A DNA stretch of 64,000 nt from contig JBDREC010000088.1 in NCBI GenBank assembly GCA_043820105.1, positions 1 through 64,000 of the forward strand, written 5' to 3'. Position 1 is the first letter of the stretch; the number at the start of each line of letters is the position of its first letter. A program made the position numbers and the translations under genes. The DNA is from JBDREC01 sp043820105 [NCBI: Pseudomonadota bacterium]. Its GTDB lineage: Bacteria > Bdellovibrionota_F > JAHFAK01. Shown one piece after another: positions 38,703-48,147 of the stretch. The notes under the pieces were generated by a model. It did no database searches and had not been told where the DNA came from. It saw only the letters and a program-made list of their open reading frames with translations.

Positions 38703-41549
38703 TCATTCACTAAAACTAACATCACTCACGCTTTCTTCGCTTCCAAACTGAAAAACGCTTGGCTCGATTTCTACATATTTCCTATGTTCATAGTGAGCGA
38801 TAACTTCTTCTTCTGCCATGTAGCGATCGTAAATTCTAACTTCATCTATTTTTCCATCTAAAACAGCGCCGTAACCATTGCCTCCGATAGCAATTATATC
38901 AGTTGATCCTGGTGATAATCCCTGATAGTCAGAAACTCGTTCCAGATCTCCATTTATATAGACTTTAAAAGAATCTGCCTCGCTTTTATCATGAGTAACA
39001 AGCACATGATTCCAGGTACTTTCTTCTAAGCATCCAATCGAATATTCAGGATCAAAAGTATCAATTCCCACTACAATTTCACACCCATTTGTTTGCTTTA
39101 TTATTTCAAAATTTCCGCCGCCGCCGGTCCCTGTTGTAAAAATCGGCCCCCAGCCACCACCTGCAATATCATCAAACATAACCCAGGCTTCCAGGGTAAA
39201 ATCTTCATTTAAATTTGAATTTATCTGCAGAGCGGAATAAACCTGATCAGCTCCTGCTCCGCTGAAATCAACAGCGTCGCCTACTGAAAAATAATTGTCG
39301 GAACCATACCAGTTACTGCCTTCATCTCTTACCAGGATTCCATTATTTCCATTTCCAGAACTATCAGCTACCACTGTTCCTGTTCCTTCATCCAGCAGCC
39401 ATTGCAATAAAAGATCACTGTCACTGGAATAATCACTTGCCATTGTATTATTGTAGCTGGAATTTGAAGTAGCATCAGCATTTCCATAATACATGTAAAC
39501 ATTTACAGAAGAAGATCCTGTAATTGAAGGAAGCTCTACCCAGACAAGAGCATAATCAGAATCAACTTTAGATTCCAGATAATAATCAAGCTCAGTTTCT
39601 CCATCTGCCGCAGTAAAACGAAGATCATCAAAATCTGTTTGCATGTCACTATCATAATCAACGAAAAATAGTGTCTGGTAATTAGTTAAATTGCTGGCCA
39701 CATTATTAACAACTTTAAATTTTATCCGCTTTGATCCCAGGTCTGGAGCTGTACTTTCTTCTTCTCCAAAAGAAACCAGGGGCTCACTTGTTGCATATTT
39801 TTTTATGTAAAAATGATCGAAACTAGCTGAAACTGTTGATTCAGTTCCTAGCCAATGCTTAATATAAAGTCCAAGAGAAGACATTGTATCAGCTGCTGTA
39901 TAACTTCCACATTGTGTCCAGGTATCACCATTATATGAAATATAATAATTATATTCATTGGCTAAGTCAGGACCATTTCCTGTTGTATTGGAAATTTTTA
40001 AATAAACAGGTAAAGTCGCTGGAGTGATATCACAAAGATCATTTGCTCCTGTTTGTTCTAATCTAAACTCATCATTATTATCATCATCAATATTCATTTT
40101 TCCAAAACTATAGCCATTAGTTAGATTTTCAAAATTCATTATTCCATATTGCTGATATTGTACATCAGTGCCATTTGTTATTTTTGTTACTGCCTCCCAT
40201 GTACCACCAGGATCTGAAACGTATATTCCAGCCCTTAAAGAAACAGTATTCCACCAGTTACAATCTTCACCACTTCCTGAACATGTTTTTGTCCAGACTC
40301 CATTTTCAATTGTCCCAACTGATGCTCCTTCTGATGTCACCTCTGTCCAAGCCTCATTAATAGTTTCACCTGAAAAGTCATCTGCAAATAAAAAGGTGTC
40401 AGAAGCTGAAGAAACAGAAGAAATTGTGTTATGACCATAGTACATATATAAGGTAGTGCTTGAGCTTGCTTCCAAACTTGCAACTTTTACCCAAACCTTA
40501 GCTGATGATCCATTAATTTTGCTTTCTATCCAGTGCGAAAGTAGTGTTGATCCATCACTTGCTGTAAATCTTAAATCATCAAAATCTTCCTGCATTTCAC
40601 TTTCATAACCTACATCTAATTTAACTTGATAATTTGTAAGATCAGATGCTTCATTGTTTGTAATTGAAATTGCCTTTCGCTTTATCCAGGCAGTTGAAGG
40701 GCCTTCTTCTTCGTCATCGTCTTCATCACCATCTCCGTCTCCATCTCCATCTCCATCTCCGTCTCCATCGCCGTCGCCATCACCATCTCCGTCCTCACCT
40801 TGTCCGCCAGAAGCTTCAGAAGCGATATCTTCCAAAACACTTTCATCAACTTCTGAACTTGCTGTTAAAGTCCCATCTTCATCTTCACTAACACTTATTT
40901 CACTAAAATCAAATTCTTCTGCTTCTTCTGATTCAATCCTTATAACAAAATCACTCTGATCATCTGATAGTCCACTTGGATTATAATCTATCACAATATT
41001 ATTTTCATCTTCTGCCCAATTCTGCCAAGTGCTTACATCTGTTTCCTCAGATAACATTATTATTTTTAATTTAAGGTCTATACCATTTACAACCTGAAGT
41101 GAAAAAGATCCATCTTCATTTATTAAAACATTCGAATGCAATGAATCCTGATTTGCTTCCTGAGAACTTAAAAAGATTGCAGGCAAAGCTGCTGCTTCTG
41201 ATTTTTTCAATATTTGCTTTTGATAATAGGATGATATTACCTCAAAAGGATTTATCTTAAAAAAAGCAGAATTTGGTGCTGCAATATTTTCAGTAGCTGT
41301 AAAATCAGTTCTACTTATAAGATCATTTCTGGTAATTAAGTCACTACGACTTATAATTGTGTCATTAGTGCTAATTGAATCCAAATCAACTGTTCCAGTA
41401 ATTCGAGAAATAATATAGCCATCTAAAGTTTCATTTTCACTTGTATCATCTGACTCTGGTGAACCAGCATTTGAAGAATTTGTTCCCTGGCAAGATAAAA
41501 TAAATAAGCCAATAATAAAACACATCCCCCAAATTAGACTTTTTTTCAT
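38703..41549 (-). CDS. Lipoprotein with two DUF2341 domains and a LamG domain
   Basis: The start at 41549 places Cys20 in a lipobox (FILSC). The 948-residue product has an N-terminal region of about 230 residues and a Gly-Asp linker (about 253-285) encoded by a hexamer repeat. A DUF2341 domain follows (LTNYQVKLDV..MQEDFDDLRFTA..YMYYG), then a jelly-roll-like region, a second DUF2341, and a LamG/concanavalin-type domain near the C-terminus (LEAWVMFDD..STWNHVLVTHD..VYINGDL). Such domains bind glycans or proteins on surfaces. A sigma70-like promoter (TTTATT-16-TATAAT) lies at 41622-41649. Convergent with the previous gene. Confidence 0.85.
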   Translation of the reverse strand: MKKSLIWGMCFIIGLFILSCQGTNSSNAGSPESDDTSENETLDGYIISRITGTVDLDSISTNDTIISRSDLITRNDLISRTDFTATENIAAPNSAFFKINPFEVISSYYQKQILKKSEAAALPAIFLSSQEANQDSLHSNVLINEDGSFSLQVVNGIDLKLKIIMLSEETDVSTWQNWAEDENNIVIDYNPSGLSDDQSDFVIRIESEEAEEFDFSEISVSEDEDGTLTASSEVDESVLEDIASEASGGQGEDGDGDGDGDGDGDGDGDGDGDGDEDDDEEEGPSTAWIKRKAISITNNEASDLTNYQVKLDVGYESEMQEDFDDLRFTASDGSTLLSHWIESKINGSSAKVWVKVASLEASSSTTLYMYYGHNTISSVSSASDTFLFADDFSGETINEAWTEVTSEGASVGTIENGVWTKTCSGSGEDCNWWNTVSLRAGIYVSDPGGTWEAVTKITNGTDVQYQQYGIMNFENLTNGYSFGKMNIDDDNNDEFRLEQTGANDLCDITPATLPVYLKISNTTGNGPDLANEYNYYISYNGDTWTQCGSYTAADTMSSLGLYIKHWLGTESTVSASFDHFYIKKYATSEPLVSFGEEESTAPDLGSKRIKFKVVNNVASNLTNYQTLFFVDYDSDMQTDFDDLRFTAADGETELDYYLESKVDSDYALVWVELPSITGSSSVNVYMYYGNADATSNSSYNNTMASDYSSDSDLLLQWLLDEGTGTVVADSSGNGNNGILVRDEGSNWYGSDNYFSVGDAVDFSGAGADQVYSALQINSNLNEDFTLEAWVMFDDIAGGGWGPIFTTGTGGGGNFEIIKQTNGCEIVVGIDTFDPEYSIGCLEESTWNHVLVTHDKSEADSFKVYINGDLERVSDYQGLSPGSTDIIAIGGNGYGAVLDGKIDEVRIYDRYMAEEEVIAHYEHRKYVEIEPSVFQFGSEESVSDVSFSE
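40729..40793 (-). repeat. Hexanucleotide tandem repeat coding for a Gly-Asp linker
   Basis: Imperfect GGAGAT/GGAGAC/GGCGAC units, eleven or so, encode alternating Gly-Asp. Six-base units keep the frame, so copy-number change would only alter linker length. Confidence 0.85.
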
Positions 41550-41714
41550 AACTAATCCTGCCCCCATTAATATTAACATTCCGATATTACGGTGTTATTT
41601 TTTATAATTATATGTTTTTTCATTATAACATATTTAATAATTTAATAAAACTGTAAATTTTGATCAAACCCTCCCTACAGCCACTAGTCCTTAGAAATAG
41701 CATGCCTCAGAGAA

Positions 41715-41794
41715 GTGACAAAATTTGTCACCCTTGTCGAGCTGTTTTGTCTTGCAATTTCAGGGGCTTACAACCGGGGTGACAAAAATTGTCA
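41715..41794 (+). promoter_or_regulatory. Two palindromic activator sites upstream of the pilin promoter
   Basis: 41715-41731 is GTGACAAA-A-TTTGTCAC (8-bp arms). 41780-41794 is TGACAA-AAA-TTGTCA (6-bp arms). They lie about 135-150 and 72-86 bp upstream of the -24 element, a normal enhancer position, and resemble TGTCA-type sites of PilR-like activators. Confidence 0.6.
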
Positions 41795-41865
41795 GGTTTT
41801 TTCTATTGCCGAAACCCAGCCCCTTAAATTGATCTATAATTTCAAACAGTTAAAAAATAGAAGTT

Positions 41866-41882
41866 TTGGCATAAAACTTGCT
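41866..41882 (+). promoter_or_regulatory. Sigma54 promoter of the pilin gene
   Basis: TTGGCATAAAACTTGCT is an excellent -24/-12 element. The predicted leader is about 45 nt and contains GAGGAG before the ATG. Pilin genes are classic sigma54 targets. Confidence 0.85.
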
Positions 41883-41938
41883 ACAAAAAAAGATCGAGTC
41901 TGTTAGTAATATTATTTTTTTTAAAAGAGGAGATCAAA

Positions 41939-42448
41939 ATGAAAAAGAAAGGCTTTACATTAGTCGAACTAATGATCGTTGTTGCCATTATCGGCATTTT
42001 GGCAGCAATCGCGATCCCATCTTTTATGGCTTATATTAAGAAGTCAAAACAATCAGAAGTTAACACTTTATTTAATGGAATGTTTGCAGCAGAAGCTGAT
42101 TACAATATAGATAATGCAAAATTTCATGAAACTCCTGCTATTAAGCCATTTGAAGAAGTTACGGATTTAGATGGAAATAAACAACCAGGATCTCAGGCTG
42201 CATTTGCTAATGATACAAATGGATTTAAAATTATCGGCTTTGCCCCTGACCAAGATCTTTATAGTGCAGCAAAAGTTGCGTGTAGTGGCGGTTCACTTAG
42301 CCCAATTACAATGTGTGCAATGGCTGTTTTTCAAGATCTCGATGATGATGATACCGCTGGACGCTATATTCAGCCTATAGCTAGAGATAACACGGGAAAT
42401 GCAGATGCATACAAAATGGGACAAGTGGATACTCAGGTTGAAGACTAG
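41939..42448 (+). CDS. pilA: Type IVa major pilin-like protein
   Basis: The 169-residue prepilin has the leader MKKKG followed by [20 protein letters not shown], with cleavage after Gly5 and the conserved Glu five residues later. The long N-terminal helix continues through [11 protein letters not shown] Cys pair in the C-terminal part (CSGG..TMC) fits the pilin disulfide loop. PilB, PilC and PilD are not in the window, so the machinery is elsewhere. The strong sigma54 promoter and enhancer palindromes support a major pilin; a pseudopilin of another system remains possible. Confidence 0.85.
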   Translation: MKKKGFTLVELMIVVAIIGILAAIAIPSFMAYIKKSKQSEVNTLFNGMFAAEADYNIDNAKFHETPAIKPFEEVTDLDGNKQPGSQAAFANDTNGFKIIGFAPDQDLYSAAKVACSGGSLSPITMCAMAVFQDLDDDDTAGRYIQPIARDNTGNADAYKMGQVDTQVED

Positions 42449-42507
42449 GAAAAAGAAACAGGCACTTTTGAAGAGAAAAAGAGTGAAAGGGAACAAGAGA
42501 ACAAGGC
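42448..42507 (+). repeat. Interspersed repeat with GAACAAG units after the pilin stop
   Basis: GGAAAAAGAAACAGGCAC... and GGGAACAAGAGAACAAGGC match 38574-38634 with some decay. Heptamer-like CGAGCAA-CGAGCAT-CTAGCAT follows near 42537-42557. Confidence 0.6.
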
Positions 42508-42673
42508 GATGTTGTTTCTCGATACTCGATAAAAACATCGAGCAACGAGCATCTAGCATCAAACTGTACAAATAACTTTAAAACTGATCTATTGAAGGTA
42601 GTCCAGATTATTAATTAGTTTTCATCCCTAAAATTTCACTTTATGCCACGTTATCCTTAATTTCTTTCAAAAT

Positions 42674-42752
42674 CCCCCTGGTATAGCTTCGTTCGGGGAT
42701 GCTGAAACAAGTTCAGCATGAGGAAAAGGAATTTCGGTATGGAAAGCAATTA
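42674..42752 (+). repeat. REP-like interspersed repeat, intact copy
   Basis: About 79 bp that align end to end with 143-224. The core GCTGAAACAAGTTCAGC is a perfect palindromic stem with a short loop. Most of the 427-bp gap 42449-42875 is repeats; the remainder holds a direct repeat, CAATCAAAAGCCT, near 42790-42817 and no clear promoter. Confidence 0.65.
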
Positions 42753-42875
42753 ACCACGAACTCATAACCCAAAAGCCACGCCTTAAGCTGCAATCAAAAG
42801 CCTGTCAATCAAAAGCCTTGCAAAGTTATTATTTTTAAGATACAAGCGTTTTGCATTAAATTTAGGGACCCTATT

Positions 42876-44393
42876 ATGAATCGAGCTCTTTCGTTTTTTA
42901 TAGTATTTACATTTCTAACAATTTTACTCCCCACTTGTGAATTTCTCTCTGGAGAAGGGCCAAGTGAATCTAATATCGAAAATCAAAATTTAGAAGAAAA
43001 CAATCTTGATCTTAATGAAAATGGCTTTGGATCAATTAAGTTAAATGTTTTATATAATGAAGCCACAGAAATTTCTTATTTTGAAATTATAATTTCAGAT
43101 GAAGCAGAAGAACTAATAAATTCCACCCTAACACCTGAATCAGGTGAAACAAGTTTTCATATTTATAATATTCCAAGTGGAATAGATCGATCAATTGAGG
43201 TTAATGCTTATGATATTGACGATACGTTAATCTTCCTGGGTTCTGCTACGGCAGATATCACCGCTGATACTGAAAGCACAATTCAAATTCAATTATTAGA
43301 AGTCAACCCACCAGAAGAAAGCTTAGGTGATGCCCAAATCAATGGGTTTGAAGTCACACCTGAAGAAATAACTTTTGATTATTATGGTGCTGCCTGGAGA
43401 GGGGATAACCTCAACAATATGTACATTGGAAAATATGAAGGCCGCATAGCAAGCTTTCGCTTTAAAGCAAAATATACCAAACAAGTTGAAAAGGTGATCT
43501 TATACTTAATTCATAGTTACCCAGGTTACTATGATGGCGACGGGGGACACATATTAATGGAACTTCAGGCAGATGACGGCTCAGCTGATCATCTGCCTGA
43601 TGGTGTCACCTTAGCATCGTCTTTAATAACTGATCCTTTAATTTCATTTTTCAGAGATTTTTATTTTGATTCGCAAGTTACAATTAATGAGGGCCAACTT
43701 TATCACCTTGTTTTTACTAATCCTCACAATGACCCTGTTAATAATTATGTTTCAATTGATATGACCTATTCTGTAGATATTCACAGTCCAAGACAAATTG
43801 CTTTTACAGACGATGAGCTTGGTGTTATTTATAAACGTGCTGGAAACTGGCCATGGGAAGTTAATGAAAGATCATCTCCAATTTTTTCACTTTTCTACAC
43901 TGATGGCGCAAACCAAGGACAGTGTTATATTGAATTTCTATCTAACAGTGCTGTTAGAACAATATCTGGAGATAATAAAGTCAGACAGCACTTTACTGTA
44001 AGCGATTCAACAAAGATTGCACACTCCACTTCTGTTCGAATAAGAAAAATCAATGACAATGGAAGCCTAACTGTTCGCCTTGAAAATAATGATGGCAGTT
44101 TAATTGAAGAAGGGGAAATCTCCGCAGCTGATATTAATAGCTCAATGAGATATGTAACATATAATTTCACAAATACACATGACCTCGAACTTGCCCAAAC
44201 TTATAACCTTGAATTAAGCTCAACAGCCGGCCACTTTGAAACCTATGGAATGCAAGAAGGCGATCATTACGGCATGGATGGCGATTATCTTTTCTTAGAC
44301 GGATATATGCAATATAACACAGGTTCAGGCTGGATAACTCACAGAAACGAATCAATTGATATGCAAGCTTATTTTAGGGTTGAAGCTAATTGA
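42876..44393 (+). CDS. Lipoprotein of unknown function with beta-sandwich domains
   Basis: The 505-residue product has a lipobox (ILLPTC, Cys21) and a short acidic Asn-rich linker. Residues 50-140 look like a carboxypeptidase-regulatory-type beta-sandwich (GFGSIKLNVLYNEA..YNIPSGIDRSIEVNAYD). The rest is beta-rich, with segments such as FRFKAKYTKQVEKVILYLI and LRLEN-like strands that suggest carbohydrate-binding-type sandwiches. I do not recognise a family. Predicted to be surface anchored. Confidence 0.65.
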   Translation: MNRALSFFIVFTFLTILLPTCEFLSGEGPSESNIENQNLEENNLDLNENGFGSIKLNVLYNEATEISYFEIIISDEAEELINSTLTPESGETSFHIYNIPSGIDRSIEVNAYDIDDTLIFLGSATADITADTESTIQIQLLEVNPPEESLGDAQINGFEVTPEEITFDYYGAAWRGDNLNNMYIGKYEGRIASFRFKAKYTKQVEKVILYLIHSYPGYYDGDGGHILMELQADDGSADHLPDGVTLASSLITDPLISFFRDFYFDSQVTINEGQLYHLVFTNPHNDPVNNYVSIDMTYSVDIHSPRQIAFTDDELGVIYKRAGNWPWEVNERSSPIFSLFYTDGANQGQCYIEFLSNSAVRTISGDNKVRQHFTVSDSTKIAHSTSVRIRKINDNGSLTVRLENNDGSLIEEGEISAADINSSMRYVTYNFTNTHDLELAQTYNLELSSTAGHFETYGMQEGDHYGMDGDYLFLDGYMQYNTGSGWITHRNESIDMQAYFRVEAN

Positions 44394-44411
44394 AAGATTA
44401 TCTCACTATTC

Positions 44412-44439
44412 TTGGGAAAAGTCTTATATAAATTATAAT
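44412..44439 (+). promoter_or_regulatory. Sigma70 promoter
   Basis: TTGGGA and TATAAT are 16 bp apart, about 80 bp upstream of the peptidase start. Confidence 0.5.
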
Positions 44440-44518
44440 TCAATAATTTTTATTTACATTCCTTCTAAAATTATTAAGTATAAAAAAATATATTTTAACG
44501 TCATTGGAGGGGGAATCC

Positions 44519-45823
44519 ATGAAACAAGTCTTTCTTATTCTTTTAATTTTTTTTTACTTTTTATGCACACACTTATCAATAATTAATGCACAGGATTATT
44601 TAGTTGCAATTGATACATCTGAATACTCGTATGCAGACTTAGTTTTTTCATATGATATAATTGAGGATCGAAAAGATTATGTTCTGGCTCTTGCAAATAA
44701 TGAACACATAAAAGATCTTGAATATAATGAGATTAATTATGAAATTATTGATACTGAACCATTAAAAAATGAATACTTTTTTATCTATCAATACCAAGAA
44801 GATGACCTAGAGCTTTTAGAAGAAATTGGTAAAATTATTTTTTATGATTATGGCACAGTCTTACTCAAAACAAGTCATAAATATGCAATCATTATAGCAC
44901 AATCAGGTTTTGAAATTTCTAAATTATTCTTAGAACCTATAAGTTCTCTGCATCAAGCTCAAGCAATTGAATCTTCAGCTTTTAAATACAATAATGATAT
45001 TAAAGCGATGACGGATTCAGTTGATAAAAAAAAATTGCTTTCAATTGCCACAACACTTGTTGATTTTGGAACAAGAAAATCAACGAGTCCTCAAGGCATT
45101 GAAGCATCAAAATATATTTATAATCAATTTAAAGAATATGGCTTAAAAAGAGTTGGCTTTCATGATTTTGATAAAAATGCCGACAATGTTGTTGCGGTTT
45201 TACCAGGGAATGAGGAACCGGAAAAGATGGTTATAATTGGGGCTCATTATGATTCTCTTTCTTCTTATTATTCAACTGTAGCTCCTGGGGCCGACGATAA
45301 TGCCTCAGGGACTGCTGCGGTCCTAGAAGCAGCCAGAATTTTTTCAAATTATACTTTCAAATATTCTATTGTATTTATAGCCTTTGCAAGTGAGGAGCTT
45401 GGTCTAATTGGATCAAAAAACTATGCTCAAGAGGCAAGGGAAAGAGGCGATGAAATAATTGCCATGATAAACATAGATATGATAGGCTATTTAGCTGAAA
45501 ATGATGTTCCTGATATTGACCTTATTCCAGGAAGAAATGCTCAAGACCTATTAGAACTAGCGCATTTTGCAACAAAAACATATATTGGTGGTTTTTCATC
45601 AATCACCGGAAGTTCTCCAATGTTTGCCTCAAGCGATCATGCTTCTTTTTCAAAATATGGATATAAAGCACTTTGGTTTTTTGAAGACTCAAAAGACGAT
45701 TCTCCGTTCATTCACTCTGCGAATGATATAATGGGCAAGAGTCTTAACAATCCGGAGTTCTTTACAAACTGTACAAAATCTGTAATCGCGACTGCGGCGA
45801 GTCTAGCAGAAGTTATTGATTAA
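44519..45823 (+). CDS. Secreted M28-family zinc aminopeptidase
   Basis: The start at 44519 has GGAGGGGGA upstream and gives a signal peptide (LILLIFFYFLCTHLSIINA). The 434-residue product has an N-terminal propeptide-like region (to about 165), then the M28 peptidase domain with the full co-catalytic zinc set: GAHYDS (His243), GADDNASG (Asp259), ASEELG (Glu292-Glu293), NIDMIGY (Asp320) and FIHSAND (His399). It should cleave N-terminal residues from peptides in the periplasm or outside the cell. Confidence 0.9.
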   Translation: MKQVFLILLIFFYFLCTHLSIINAQDYLVAIDTSEYSYADLVFSYDIIEDRKDYVLALANNEHIKDLEYNEINYEIIDTEPLKNEYFFIYQYQEDDLELLEEIGKIIFYDYGTVLLKTSHKYAIIIAQSGFEISKLFLEPISSLHQAQAIESSAFKYNNDIKAMTDSVDKKKLLSIATTLVDFGTRKSTSPQGIEASKYIYNQFKEYGLKRVGFHDFDKNADNVVAVLPGNEEPEKMVIIGAHYDSLSSYYSTVAPGADDNASGTAAVLEAARIFSNYTFKYSIVFIAFASEELGLIGSKNYAQEARERGDEIIAMINIDMIGYLAENDVPDIDLIPGRNAQDLLELAHFATKTYIGGFSSITGSSPMFASSDHASFSKYGYKALWFFEDSKDDSPFIHSANDIMGKSLNNPEFFTNCTKSVIATAASLAEVID

Positions 45824-45903
45824 GCGGAAAGATAATATTTCTTTTATTAAATTTAAATAAAGTATAAGCGGATTGATGAATTTTTTAAAGCCGCAAGTTA
45901 AAT

Positions 45904-46440
45904 CTAGCCCAAGATACTTAAACCAAAAAATAAAATAGAATAAAATATTGCAGACCCATAACAGCATTCACCTTCCAGTTTTACAGAAAGATCCTCTTTG
46001 CCGTTATTTAAATAGAAAGTAATATTTTTCATATGTCCGTCAGCGAAGTCCTCAAACTCAAAACGGATTTGAAAATCTGCGCTGAAACTTTCATTAGTAA
46101 GATCATCATTAATATTTAAAGTTATAATCTTATTATCAGGATCCAGACCCGAAAAAGAAATTGCATAACCCTCAAAATACCCGGTAATTGGTTTTCCTTC
46201 TTCGGCGATCACTCCAAATTCTTTTATTTCTTCACCTGTTTTATATTGGCCTTTAATATGACTTCCACATTCTTTTTCTGCCCAAACAGGAATAAGATTG
46301 TATGTTCCAACCAGAACATGATTTACATGTACAAGGTCAAAACCTGCACCTTTGATAAATTCTTTATCAGCGTGACCTTCGCTTGCTAATAGATAAACAG
46401 GAAATAATAAGATTGATAGAAATAGAAAAGATTTTTTCAT
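45904..46440 (-). CDS. Exported protein with C-terminal hydrophobic anchor
   Basis: The start at 46440 has a strong AAGGAGG; the longer frame from 46491 lacks one. The 178-residue product has a signal peptide (LLFPVYLLASEG), a beta-rich middle, and a C-terminal hydrophobic helix (SAIFYSILFFGLSILG) after a CC pair. It could be tail-anchored in the inner membrane or a sortase-like anchored substrate, though no sorting motif (LPxTG or PEP) is seen. Function unknown. Confidence 0.6.
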   Translation of the reverse strand: MKKSFLFLSILLFPVYLLASEGHADKEFIKGAGFDLVHVNHVLVGTYNLIPVWAEKECGSHIKGQYKTGEEIKEFGVIAEEGKPITGYFEGYAISFSGLDPDNKIITLNINDDLTNESFSADFQIRFEFEDFADGHMKNITFYLNNGKEDLSVKLEGECCYGSAIFYSILFFGLSILG

Positions 46441-46537
46441 TTGCCCCTCCTTGGCGTTTAGTTGTTTAAAATTGAGTTTGCAATTTGCCAATATTAAGAA
46501 TAAAAATCAATTAAATAAATTTCTTAAAGGCTTTAAA

Positions 46538-46807
46538 TTGAAAATAATAAAAAAAGTAAACTTGATATTAATTTTTATAGTTTTCATTAACTTGTTTATA
46601 ATTACTCAACTTTTTTCAGCTGAGCCTCAAGTTAATAATCGGGAAGTTATAGAAAGCAGGAATATATCAACTATTCAAAATATATTAAGTATAATAAAAA
46701 CACTTGAAGCAGAAGCTGTAAACAAGCAAAAAGACTTTGATCACTCTAAAAATGAAGCTGAGCAACAGGAAATTACAAAACAGATTTCCTCTTCCAGCAG
46801 TTCCTAA
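46538..46807 (+). CDS. Small exported coiled-coil protein (TTG start)
   Basis: A TTG at 46538 with AAAGG upstream starts an 89-residue product, KIIKKVNLILIFIVFI.., with a signal peptide cleaved near FSAEP. The remainder is one charged helix (NILSIIKTLEAEAVNKQKDF) and a poly-Ser tail. The only ATG in frame (46451) would add 29 residues before the signal peptide. The stop overlaps the convergent gene by 4 bp. Small size makes this less certain. Confidence 0.45.
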   Translation: MKIIKKVNLILIFIVFINLFIITQLFSAEPQVNNREVIESRNISTIQNILSIIKTLEAEAVNKQKDFDHSKNEAEQQEITKQISSSSSS

Positions 46808-47616
46808 AAAAGCAATGTACATCTCGTGTTTGGAACATTGCCTTCTATAGCAAGCAAAGGATTACTTTCTATACCATACACAGCTTCAATTGAATTAATT
46901 TCTAAAATTGAATCTACTGCCAAAGTTTCTGTAATTTGGAAAATCTCTCTGGTTAACAACCTTAATTGACTTTTAATAAATAGATTGGAAGATTCAAGCA
47001 AAAGCACATTAAGAAACCACTCATAAATTGCTCGGTCCTGTTTCACCTGCCCCAGTGCCCTATCTATAACGTGACATGCAGTAACAAGGGTTTCAGGATT
47101 TTTATCAACAATCCAGGCCATATATTGTATTGCTTCATATGAAGACTCCTCAAAAGACACTCTTATCATTGGATCAAAATTTAATCCCCCAGTTGTATGA
47201 GCACCAGCCAACACAAACCGTGCAAGATATACTAAAACATTATTTCTAAGTGGACCATAATTTGTTTGCAGTGCTATTTCTCCCAAAACCTTAATTTCAT
47301 CACCCTTTATAAAATTCTTTTTTCTAGTGCTTGGGTCAATATAGTCATTGTAAATTTTGTGAATTCGCTCTGGGTATTCCAATGCTTCGTTAATCAATAA
47401 TCCTAGTATTTGAATTGAATCATAATTTTCATTTGATAAACTTACAATTTCATCATTGCCTGATATTATCAATCCCTTATCAGAGGAGGGATTTGAGTTT
47501 TGTAAAACACTATCATCTTCAGGATCAAGCGTTGTTGAATCCATTGAATCTTCTGCAAATACAATAAGTGAAATGATATGATAAAGAAAAAGGGTTAAGC
47601 ACAATAGTTGTTTCAT
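46804..47616 (-). CDS. Exported helical protein under sigma54 control
   Basis: The start at 47616 (MKQLLCLTLFLYHIISLIVFA) gives a signal peptide. Upstream in-frame ATGs at 47655 and 47664 precede the predicted transcription start near 47649. The 270-residue product is acidic at first, then HEAT-like helical (GEIALQTNYGPLRNNVLVYLARFVL). It resembles in texture the proteins at 20530 and 26136, but no motif links them firmly. Confidence 0.6.
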   Translation of the reverse strand: MKQLLCLTLFLYHIISLIVFAEDSMDSTTLDPEDDSVLQNSNPSSDKGLIISGNDEIVSLSNENYDSIQILGLLINEALEYPERIHKIYNDYIDPSTRKKNFIKGDEIKVLGEIALQTNYGPLRNNVLVYLARFVLAGAHTTGGLNFDPMIRVSFEESSYEAIQYMAWIVDKNPETLVTACHVIDRALGQVKQDRAIYEWFLNVLLLESSNLFIKSQLRLLTREIFQITETLAVDSILEINSIEAVYGIESNPLLAIEGNVPNTRCTLLF

Positions 47617-47659
47617 AATATATTTAAATCCTATTTTAAATGCAAACTTTTGCATAAGC

Positions 47660-47676
47660 TGCAAGAAAAGTGCCAG
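47660..47676 (-). promoter_or_regulatory. Sigma54 promoter
   Basis: CTGGCACTTTTCTTGCA matches the -24/-12 consensus with exact spacing. Confidence 0.8.
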
Positions 47677-47738
47677 AACAAATAATTGTCATTTCCTATA
47701 ATGTCAAGAGCTTATTACAAATTTAGATAAAGGAACCC

Positions 47739-48109
47739 TTAATATTGAGACAATTTTCCCCCAGCTTTTTTTTCATAACCACCTAACTTTGAATCACCCT
47801 TTGAAATCTCAGCAGAAAAGGAGCAATATTCATATGGTTCAATTAGCTCAAAAGGATCCCATATCCTAAAATTTCTTTAACTAGAATTGAACCCATTATA
47901 GATGAAAAACCTTCATCAAAAGCTGCTGCTGGGCACCCTCCCTGTAAATGTCCATTATTGCCAGGACAGGGTGCTGCACTATCAGAGTTTTTATAAAACC
48001 AAACATGCATTGATTTATGAAAGGATATTTCAGCAATATTAGGATAATTACCATTTGTATAATCATCTAAATAGAGCTTACCCTTAAAAGAGTTTCCAAT
48101 ATTGTTTTT
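47739..48109 (-). pseudogene. Decayed gene fragment with frameshift
   Basis: Minus-strand reading from 48109 gives about 89 open codons without a start (..GKLYLDDYTNGNYPNIAE.. then CPGNNGHLQGGCPAAAFDEG), ending at a stop at 47843. A second frame, open up to about 47882, continues plausibly (RIWDPFELIEPYEYCSFSAE..) to a stop at 47739. One frameshift near 47870 would join them. The paired Cys recall pilin-like or secreted proteins, but the family is unknown. The 5' end is missing; the radical SAM gene starts 38 bp beyond on the other strand. Confidence 0.5.
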
Positions 48110-48147
48110 TTATTTGCCTTCTTTCTTAGAATAATTGTAATGACACC

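Noticed and set aside
40729-40793. RTX calcium-binding repeats
   Set aside because: The Gly-Asp run lacks the GGxGxDxUx nonapeptide pattern and is better explained as a linker.
40654-40959. Plus-strand frame rich in Ser-Pro
   Set aside because: It is the complement of the Gly-Asp hexamer repeat in the lipoprotein gene on the minus strand, with no start signals.
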